From assembly GCA_034437575.1 (NCBI GenBank), contig DAOTTY010000376.1, positions 1-7,996 of the forward strand: a stretch of 7,996 nt of DNA. The letters run 5' to 3'. The notes beneath the pieces were generated by a model. It had not been told where the DNA came from, ran no database searches, and saw nothing but the letters and a program-made list of their open reading frames with translations. This document shows, one piece after another, positions 1-5,059 of the stretch; the stretch's first letter is position 1, and the number at the start of each line of letters is the position of its first letter. This DNA comes from DAOTTY01 sp034437575 (GTDB lineage Bacteria > Chloroflexota > Anaerolineae > Aggregatilineales > Phototrophicaceae). Made by a program: the position numbers and the translations under genes.

Positions 1-1
1 C

Positions 2-127
2 GGTGCTTCTGACGCTGAATCCTTGGCTAAGCCCCCCACGCCAGCGGACGCAGCGTTTAGCGACAGCACAGATGCAGACACCGACGCAGAACCAACAGAC
101 GCTGAGGCGGAATCGAAAGCAGAATAA
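2..127 (+). CDS. Partial CDS, acidic Ala/Asp/Glu-rich C-terminal tail of an unidentified protein
   Basis: An open frame enters from the left edge and ends at TAA 125-127, giving 41 visible residues. The tail is dominated by Ala, Asp, Glu, Ser, Thr and Pro, with motifs such as DADTDAEPTDAEAE, and is strongly acidic and low in complexity. No catalytic or structural motif is visible, so the protein cannot be named; acidic tails like this occur on many unrelated bacterial proteins. Support for it being real comes from the open frame with a regular composition and from a terminator-like hairpin starting about 10 nt after the stop. The start and the main domains lie outside the window. Confidence 0.6.
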   Translation, partial: GASDAESLAKPPTPADAAFSDSTDADTDAEPTDAEAESKAE

Positions 128-137
128 TGCAATGAGT

Positions 138-170
138 GAGCACGGCCCCCAAGCCGTGTTCATTTGCATT
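138..170 (+). terminator. Rho-independent-like terminator after the partial upstream gene
   Basis: The stem CACGGC (141-146) pairs with GCCGTG (153-158) around a 6-nt CCCCAA loop. It extends outward to about 9 bp (138-161) with one G-U pair. A T-rich run, TTCATTTGCATTT, follows. The position just after the TAA at 125-127 fits termination of the upstream gene. The T-tract is interrupted, so efficiency may be moderate. Confidence 0.55.
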
Positions 171-173
171 TAA

Positions 174-286
174 CGTAACTGCTCAGCTTGCCCCCCACCC
201 CGGCGCTAAAGCGCCACCTCTTCCCTCATTTTGGGGGTAAGGGGCTAGGGGATGGGGGAATTCAGCCGAGTGCCTGAGCAGTTACG
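174..286. repeat. Palindromic intergenic element with perfect 13-bp terminal inverted repeats
   Basis: CGTAACTGCTCAG (174-186) is exactly the reverse complement of CTGAGCAGTTACG (274-286). Inside, a C-run arm (about 191-201) is imperfectly complementary to a G-run arm (about 247-257). A small perfect hairpin, GGCGC-TAAA-GCGCC, sits at 202-215. The 113-bp element has no ORF and no clear target-site duplication at its edges. The architecture suggests a MITE- or REP-like dispersed palindrome or a structured RNA. Only one copy is in this window, so dispersal is inferred. Confidence 0.6.
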
Positions 287-427
287 GTGTGACGGACTAT
301 TGAGCCAACCTCAGCTTTGCTATATTCTAACCTGACTGTTAGATGTGGGCAACGTTGTAACAATCGCAATACAGCGATTTGACGACTTTTTAACGGTTCA
401 GGGGGGGTCAGGGGTTCAGCTTGGCGG

Positions 428-457
428 TTGTCGGTTGGCCTGAGGTGGCGTTAGAAT
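428..457 (+). promoter_or_regulatory. Candidate housekeeping promoter for the methyltransferase gene
   Basis: TTGTCG (428-433, 4 of 6 matches to TTGACA) and TAGAAT (452-457, 5 of 6 matches to TATAAT) are separated by 18 bp. Transcription would start near 464, about 35 nt before the GTG at 500, leaving room for the AAGGA ribosome-binding site at 486-490. In the rest of the gap (287-427) I see only a weak 6-bp inverted repeat (362-367 with 374-379) and a short repeated GGTTCAG (395-401 and 413-419). Confidence 0.35.
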
Positions 458-499
458 TTACAGGCTATTGAATAAACCAGCTCATAAGGACCGCCCACC

Positions 500-1432
500 G
501 TGCCTGAACAAACTCAGTCCCCCCCACGTATTGACGACCGCGTAGCCCGCTATCATGTGCCCTGCGACCTGTGCGGCAGCAGCGACCGCACCCCCTTCAT
601 GCCGCAAAATGGCAAGGGGTTGGTGCAGTGCAACACCTGCGGCCTGGTGTACGTTAGCCCCCGCCCAAACGCCAGCGAACTCTACGCGCTGTACGGTGAA
701 ACCTACTTCAAGAACGACGACAGCGGCACGGTTGGCTATCACGACTACCTGGCAGATGAACCCAACATCCGGCGTACATTTAACCGCCGCCTGGGTTTGA
801 TCCAGCGCTTTAGCGGCCCCGGCGACGGGCGTAAGCTGCTGGACATTGGCTGTGCGACGGGCTTTTTTGTGGATGAGGCGGCGAAGCGTGGCTGGCAGGT
901 GGAGGGGCTGGACGTGAGCAGCTACGCGGTTGAGTATGTGAAGGACACCTACGGTCACGCGGCGTACAACACCAGCGTACTAGAGGCAGACTTCCTGGAA
1001 GCCGATAGCTACGGGCTAATTACCATGTGGGATGTGATTGAGCATGTGCCCAACCCGCGTGCCCACGTTGAGCGGATTGCTGACCTGTTGCAAAGCGGCG
1101 GCTACTTCGCGCTCATCACCCCGGATGTGGGCAGCACCGTTGCCAAACTAACGGGCAAGCGCTGGATTGGCTACAAACTGAGCGAAGAGCATGTGTATTA
1201 CTTCAGCGTGGCCACGCTCAAGCGCCTGCTAAACGAAACCGGCTTCGATGTGCTGGATGTACGTCACGAGGGCAAATATGTAACGGCGCGGCTGTTTTTA
1301 GATCGGTTGGGCTTTTACGCGCCGTGGCTGTCGAAGCCGCTGCAAGCATTGGGGCGGGCGTTTGGGCTGAGCAAGGTATCAACGTATGTGAATCCGTTCG
1401 ACATGGTGTGGATGGTCGCCCGCAAGCGCTAA
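500..1432 (+). CDS. Class I SAM-dependent methyltransferase with N-terminal zinc-ribbon-like module
   Basis: The protein has 310 residues, within the usual range for this family. It starts at GTG 500, with AAGGA at 486-490 nine bases upstream. The N-terminus has two CxxC pairs (C22/C25 and C44/C47, in CDLCG and CNTCGLVY), forming a likely zinc knuckle seen in many sugar- or cell-surface-modifying methyltransferases. The Rossmann SAM-binding motif is LLDIGCATG at about 113-121, with the ribose-binding acidic residue D138 in GLDVS. The post-motif WDVIEHVPNP at about 177-186 is typical of the Methyltransf_11/23 group. No membrane segment is visible, so it should be cytoplasmic. The gene stands alone between two intergenic repeats and has its own candidate promoter. 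The substrate cannot be read from sequence; relatives often act on sugars or glycolipids in polysaccharide clusters. The fold is confident, the substrate unknown. Confidence 0.9.
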   Translation: MPEQTQSPPRIDDRVARYHVPCDLCGSSDRTPFMPQNGKGLVQCNTCGLVYVSPRPNASELYALYGETYFKNDDSGTVGYHDYLADEPNIRRTFNRRLGLIQRFSGPGDGRKLLDIGCATGFFVDEAAKRGWQVEGLDVSSYAVEYVKDTYGHAAYNTSVLEADFLEADSYGLITMWDVIEHVPNPRAHVERIADLLQSGGYFALITPDVGSTVAKLTGKRWIGYKLSEEHVYYFSVATLKRLLNETGFDVLDVRHEGKYVTARLFLDRLGFYAPWLSKPLQALGRAFGLSKVSTYVNPFDMVWMVARKR

Positions 1433-1447
1433 CCCCCCACACCAATC

Positions 1448-1610
1448 CAGGGCCATTGCAAAGTCAAGTTTTCACATCGCGGGGACGCTGTCCCCACACC
1501 CCTGCAAAGGGTTGGCACCCTTTGAACCCATCTTTTCGGACGAAAAGCGTCCGAAAAGACGGGGTTGGGCAGCGCCCAATCATCTGCCATGCAACTTTGC
1601 AAAAGCCCTG
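1448..1610. repeat. Multi-hairpin intergenic element with 17-bp terminal inverted repeat
   Basis: The outer arms 1448-1464 and 1594-1610 are complementary at 15 of 17 positions. Between them lie four hairpins in a row. Hairpin 1 is GGGGAC/GTCCCC (1481-1486 with 1490-1495). Hairpin 2 is CAAAGGG/CCCTTTG (1505-1511 with 1518-1524). Hairpin 3 is a perfect 12-bp stem (1531-1542 with 1548-1559), extendable with mismatches to about 1525-1565. Hairpin 4 is TTGGGC/GCCCAA (1565-1570 with 1574-1579). No convincing coding sequence spans it. It could be a dispersed mobile repeat, a structured RNA or a strong transcription barrier between the methyltransferase and the sigma operon. The structure is seen directly; the role is inferred. 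Confidence 0.65.
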
Positions 1611-1652
1611 TACACCAACCTTACCACACTGTGAGGCCCCCCCTTCCCCCGC

Positions 1653-1658
1653 TATAAT
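1653..1658 (+). promoter_or_regulatory. Perfect TATAAT -10 hexamer upstream of the sigma operon
   Basis: A consensus TATAAT lies about 110 bp upstream of the preferred sigma start. The -35 region 17-18 bp upstream (around 1629-1635, CTGTGAG) matches TTGACA poorly, so this may be a weak or activator-dependent housekeeping promoter. It sits just downstream of the multi-hairpin element and would give basal operon expression. Confidence 0.35.
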
Positions 1659-1674
1659 CTCCGTCCGAGGGGTT

Positions 1675-1700
1675 TGTAACCTGCACCGTGCTTTTGCGTA
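1675..1700 (+). promoter_or_regulatory. Candidate ECF-type (sigma-W-like) promoter, possible autoregulation
   Basis: TGTAAC (1675-1680) and CGTA (1697-1700) are separated by exactly 16 bp. The well-known sigma-W consensus is TGAAAC-N16-CGTA, so the site differs at one position. It lies directly upstream of an ECF sigma gene, where such factors commonly control themselves. Transcription would begin near 1707-1708, which would leave a GTG at 1707 essentially leaderless and favours the GTG at 1770 as the real start. The match could still be chance. Confidence 0.4.
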
Positions 1701-1769
1701 TAGTAGGTGAACGGCCAGCACACGGTTCACGCCCCTTATGACGACCAATGGGCAACGAAGGCAAACATC

Positions 1770-2384
1770 GTGGCTGACCCCCAAATTGCAGACTGGGTTG
1801 CAGCAGCCCTTCATGGCGACCAGGCCGCTTTTGCGGAACTGGTTTATGCTCACCAGGACGCCGTTTACAACCTGTGCTACCGGATGCTGGGCAACAGCAC
1901 CGAAGCCGAAGACGCCGCCCAGGATGCGTTCCTGAAGGCATATGTGAACCTGCGCCGCTACGACCCGTCGCGCTCGTTCAAAACGTGGGTGATGAGCATT
2001 GCGTCAAATCACTGCATTGATATGATTCGCAAACGCCGGATGCAACTGCTGTCGCTGGACGAACCGCTGCCCTCGGCGGATGCGATGGCGCTCAGCAGCA
2101 GCGAACCGGGGCCAGAATCGCAAGCGCTGCGAACCGAAATGAGCGAGGAAGTGCAGGCATTGCTAGACGAACTCCAGCCAGACTACCGGGCAGCCGTCGT
2201 GCTGCGCTACTGGTACGACTACACCTATGCGGAGATTGCCGACGCGCTCGATACCACCGAGAGCGCCATCAAAAGCCGCCTGTTCCGCGCCCGGCAGATG
2301 TTGGCACAAAAGGCACAGGCCAAACGTGATCGTGAAGACACAGCGAATCTGGGTGATTCGCTGCGAGGACGCAACAGCCTATGA
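1770..2384 (+). CDS. ECF-type RNA polymerase sigma-70 family factor
   Basis: This gene encodes an alternative sigma factor that directs RNA polymerase to a specific promoter set. From GTG 1770 it has 204 residues, normal for ECF factors. The frame is open upstream to GTG 1707 (225 residues), but 1770 has GAAGG (1757-1761) eight bases ahead and places the conserved GDQAAFAELV near residue 16, as is usual; the 1707 start has no visible ribosome-binding site. Region 2 is clear: YNLCYRMLG, EDAAQDAFLKAY (2.2) and FKTWVMSIASNHCIDMIRKR (2.3-2.4). Region 4 is the helix-turn-helix stretch from LLDELQPDYRAAVVLRY to YAEIADALDTTESAIKSRLF and then RARQML. Regions 1 and 3 are absent, as expected. The stop overlaps the next gene by 4 bp (ATGA), coupling it to its anti-sigma factor. 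The cognate signal is unknown. Confidence 0.93.
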   Translation: MADPQIADWVAAALHGDQAAFAELVYAHQDAVYNLCYRMLGNSTEAEDAAQDAFLKAYVNLRRYDPSRSFKTWVMSIASNHCIDMIRKRRMQLLSLDEPLPSADAMALSSSEPGPESQALRTEMSEEVQALLDELQPDYRAAVVLRYWYDYTYAEIADALDTTESAIKSRLFRARQMLAQKAQAKRDREDTANLGDSLRGRNSL

Positions 2385-2917
2385 GCAACGAACGCCAGGA
2401 ACGCCGGATGCAGGAAGCGCTGGATGCCTCTTTGCAGCCCGACGACTACCGCGACCTGATGGAACAAGTCAAGCGTGACCCGACGGTGGGCGCACACTAC
2501 GACCAGCTTCAGGACGTAGACGCCATGATGCGCGACAGCCGCCCGCAAGCTGCCCCCAGTTCCCTGCTAGATGGGATTATGGGCCGCATCGCCCAGCCGG
2601 AGACACTGCCTGCCCCGCAGCCGTTGTCATCTGGGCGGGCACTGGCGATGGGCCTGGGCATCGGGACAGTGGTGGTTGTGCCGCTGCTGCTGTTTGCCAG
2701 CATCGGCCTGTTGACCGTTTTCGGCACGGGCACCGCGCTGAGCGGGGCAGCGTTGTGGGTCGTGGGGCTGGTGGTGCTGCTGTATGGGGCTTTGGGCGGC
2801 GCGGCCAGCGTGGTGACGGCCAACCCACTGATTATCGCGCTGGTGCTGCTGATCCCGGCGGCGTGGGCGGGGCTGTGGTTTTTGGGCCGGGGCAACCGGG
2901 AGAGCGCCCGTGAGTAA
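2381..2917 (+). CDS. Membrane anti-sigma factor-like protein, zinc-less, three membrane segments
   Basis: The protein has 178 residues, starts at ATG 2381 overlapping the sigma stop, and has GAGGA at 2365-2369. The cytoplasmic N-terminus (about 1-85) is helical and charged; residues 20-70, from DDYRDLMEQV to LLDGIMGRI, resemble the sigma-binding region of anti-sigma factors, but the HxxxCxxC zinc motif is missing and there is no cysteine at all. Three hydrophobic segments follow at about 87-115, 118-144 and 148-168, ending in a short basic/acidic tail (RGNRESARE). Position immediately after an ECF sigma gene with translational coupling is the strongest argument that it sequesters that sigma at the membrane. 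There is almost no extracytoplasmic domain, so a signal would have to be sensed within the membrane or through a partner such as the next gene product. The role is inferred. Confidence 0.7.
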   Translation: MSNERQERRMQEALDASLQPDDYRDLMEQVKRDPTVGAHYDQLQDVDAMMRDSRPQAAPSSLLDGIMGRIAQPETLPAPQPLSSGRALAMGLGIGTVVVVPLLLFASIGLLTVFGTGTALSGAALWVVGLVVLLYGALGGAASVVTANPLIIALVLLIPAAWAGLWFLGRGNRESARE

Positions 2918-3995
2918 TCGTCGCAAGCTGGCGGGCGGCGTGGCGCTGGTACTGCTGGTGTTCGTCATCAGCCTGATTGTGCGCCGCCTGCTGGTCTTCA
3001 CGCCGGACGATCTTGTCGTTCACACTGACCAGGACTTTGCACTGGAAGCTGACGCCGACAGCGGCGTAGCCGTGTTTGCGGAGTCCGTACAGATTGACCG
3101 CGATGTGGTCGGTCACACCGTCGTCGCGGCTGAAACCGTCACGCTCAGCGGGCGCACAGCCGAAGACCTGACCGTGATGGCCGAAACGGTGGACTTCAGC
3201 GGGCAGGTGAACGGCAGCGCGGTCTTCATGGCAGAAGCAGTGACGCTCAGCGGCACCATAGACGGCGAAACCGTCGTCATTGCGGAGCGGCTGACGCTGG
3301 GTGAGGGCTTCAGGGGTGTGGTCACGGCTTGCGTGGAACAGGACATCACGGGCACCTACGACGCCGCCACCATCCGGGACTGTGACCGCACCGCCTCACG
3401 CGGCATTGTCAACCGCGCCGGGGCGCAGTTGGCCAGCATTGGGGTTATCTCTCTACTGAACAACCCCGCCTCCGGGCCATTGGGCGTGCTGCTGCCGCTG
3501 CCTAACGTGCTGTTCCTGACCGGGCTGGCCGCGCTGCTGGTGACGATTTTCCCTGGCGCGGTTCGCAACATTGACACAACCGTGCGGGCCAACCCCCGCC
3601 GGATGCTGGCGACGGGCGGGCTGGTCAGCTTGATGGCTGTGGGCGTAACGGCGGCGTGGGTGGTGCTGCTGGCGTACCTGCCGTTTTTGGGGGTTATCGC
3701 GCTGCCGGTGTATTTGCTGGCGCTGCTGGCCTTTACGGTGATGCTAGGGGCGGGCTGGGTGACGCTGGCGCTGGCCGTGGGTGAGGGAATCGTCCGGCGG
3801 GTGGGCGGGCAATCGCTGCCGCCGCTTGTCGTCACGGTGATGGGTGGGTTGGTGCTGTCCGCATTGGCGTATGGGCTAAGCTGGCTGCCCCTGGGCGATT
3901 TGCTTGGGCTGGCGGTCTTCTTCCTGCTGGGGTTGGCCGGGTTGGGCGCGGCGTATGCAAGCCGGTTGGGCCGCTATGCCGTGATTGCCCGCTGA
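2910..3995 (+). CDS. Bactofilin-like beta-repeat (polymer-forming type) multi-pass membrane protein
   Basis: The protein has 361 residues and starts at GTG 2910, overlapping the previous gene by 8 bp, with GGGAGAG at 2898-2904. Residues 9-29 form an N-terminal membrane anchor. Residues about 50-135 contain tandem repeats of roughly 17 residues built on the pattern TVxxAExVxLSGxxxG (for example AETVTLSG, AETVDFSG, AEAVTLSG, AERLTLG), the signature of a right-handed beta-helix as in bactofilins and polymer-forming proteins. C141 and C158, the only two cysteines, could form a disulfide if this domain is outside the cytoplasm. The C-terminal half (about 193-350) holds four or five hydrophobic segments. 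Canonical bactofilins are small, soluble and cytoplasmic; here the repeat is flanked by membrane segments, as in a family of larger uncharacterised membrane proteins. The role could be envelope scaffolding or being the sensed partner of the anti-sigma factor. The function is not established. Confidence 0.7.
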   Translation: MSNRRKLAGGVALVLLVFVISLIVRRLLVFTPDDLVVHTDQDFALEADADSGVAVFAESVQIDRDVVGHTVVAAETVTLSGRTAEDLTVMAETVDFSGQVNGSAVFMAEAVTLSGTIDGETVVIAERLTLGEGFRGVVTACVEQDITGTYDAATIRDCDRTASRGIVNRAGAQLASIGVISLLNNPASGPLGVLLPLPNVLFLTGLAALLVTIFPGAVRNIDTTVRANPRRMLATGGLVSLMAVGVTAAWVVLLAYLPFLGVIALPVYLLALLAFTVMLGAGWVTLALAVGEGIVRRVGGQSLPPLVVTVMGGLVLSALAYGLSWLPLGDLLGLAVFFLLGLAGLGAAYASRLGRYAVIAR

Positions 3996-5059
3996 TGCCC
4001 ACGATTGCACGCATTACCACGCAGCCGCACACGCTGCCGCTGCGCTCACCGCTCAGGTGGGGCATTGGCCATGTGCTGCCCGCGCTCGAACATGTGCTGG
4101 TGCGCGTGGAACTGGCCGACGGCGCGGTGGGCGTGGCCGAGGCCAACCCGCGCCCGACCATCTACGGGGAAACCCCGGCGTCGGTAGAGGCGGTTATCCG
4201 GCAGCATATTACCCCGGCCCTCATCGGCCAGCCCATCGGCTCGCCAGCGGATATTGCCGCCGCCATCGGGCGCTATGCCCTGCTAAAGCATAACAACAGC
4301 GCCCGCGCCGCCGTCGATATGGCGCTGTGGAGCGCCCTCGCGCAAAGCCAGCACACCCCGCTTGCCGCCCTGCTCGGTGTAGAGAAAGAGCGCGTGCGGG
4401 TTAGCTACATCCTGGGGACGGGTGACACCGCCGCCGTGCTGCGTGAGGTTGATGACGTATACCGGGCAGGCGTGCGCGTGCTGAAAGTAAAGACGGGCAA
4501 GGACTTCGCCCATGAAACCGATCTCATCCGGCAGATTAAAGCCGCCTACCCGGATGTGGACTGCTACATCGACGCAAACGAGACGTATAGCGCCACGAAC
4601 GCTGTCGCGGTGCTAAGCGCGTTTGCCGAACTCGGCGTCCGCTACTGCGAGGAACCGCTGCCGGTGCGCCAACTGCGGGAGCGGGCAGCAGTGCGCGAAG
4701 CCAGCCCGATGCCGTTGATTGCCGATGATAGCTGCTTCACGCTGCCGGACCTGGAACGCGAACTGGCCTTCAACACGTTCGACGTGCTGAACGTTAAGCC
4801 AGCGCGGAACGGCTTCACGGAGGGGTTGGCGATGGTACAGGCAGCACGAGACGAAGGCAAAGGCGTGATGATGGGCAGTCAGGCGAGTTCGGTGTTGGGC
4901 TGCTGCCACACGCTGCTGATGGCCGCCGTCGCGGGCGTGGACTTCCCCAGTGAGGGCACGTTCTTCCTCAAAGTGGACGATAGGGCCGCTATCCCGCTGG
5001 TGGAGGGGGTTACCAGCATCCGTGACCTGGAGCCGATTGCACAGCAGTATATCTCGTGA
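3995..5059 (+). CDS. Enolase-superfamily enzyme, MLE subgroup (dipeptide epimerase / muconate cycloisomerase-like)
   Basis: The protein has 354 residues, typical of the superfamily. ATG 3995 overlaps the previous stop by one base (TGATG) with no good ribosome-binding site, so translation is probably coupled. The N-terminal capping domain carries GVAEANPRPTIYGET (46-60). The barrel shows the MLE-subgroup catalytic KxK (K164, K166 in LKVKTG), the Mg2+ ligands D193 (DANETY), E219 (CEEPLP) and D244 (ADDS), and the opposite lysine K268 (NVKPA). These enzymes abstract a proton alpha to a carboxylate and stabilise the enolate on Mg2+. Substrate is unclear: the DxD that marks many dipeptide epimerases is not intact (only D316, in VDFPSE), and the usual KxGG after the last lysine reads KPARNGF. 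L-Ala-D/L-Glu-type epimerase, cycloisomerase or acid-sugar dehydratase activity all remain possible. The fold and metal site are confident, the reaction is not. Confidence 0.88.
   Translation: MPTIARITTQPHTLPLRSPLRWGIGHVLPALEHVLVRVELADGAVGVAEANPRPTIYGETPASVEAVIRQHITPALIGQPIGSPADIAAAIGRYALLKHNNSARAAVDMALWSALAQSQHTPLAALLGVEKERVRVSYILGTGDTAAVLREVDDVYRAGVRVLKVKTGKDFAHETDLIRQIKAAYPDVDCYIDANETYSATNAVAVLSAFAELGVRYCEEPLPVRQLRERAAVREASPMPLIADDSCFTLPDLERELAFNTFDVLNVKPARNGFTEGLAMVQAARDEGKGVMMGSQASSVLGCCHTLLMAAVAGVDFPSEGTFFLKVDDRAAIPLVEGVTSIRDLEPIAQQYIS

Noticed and set aside
356..381. A second TGTAAC (356-361) upstream of the methyltransferase as an ECF promoter
   Set aside because: At 16 bp spacing the sequence is TTTG, not CGTA, so the second half of the site is missing.
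379..407. TTGACG (379-384) as a strong -35 box
   Set aside because: The region 16-18 bp downstream is a run of G with no -10-like hexamer.
391..440. G-rich run with repeated GGTTCAG as an iteron or operator array
   Set aside because: There are only two copies, with irregular spacing, in a low-complexity G-rich stretch.
482..958. Long minus-strand frame opposite the methyltransferase
   Set aside because: It is the antisense of a gene with clear SAM and zinc motifs; its translation shows no recognisable domain.
1324..1853. Frames crossing the intergenic multi-hairpin element on both strands
   Set aside because: Their translations follow the palindromic DNA and the edges of neighbouring genes, show no domain and have no ribosome-binding site.
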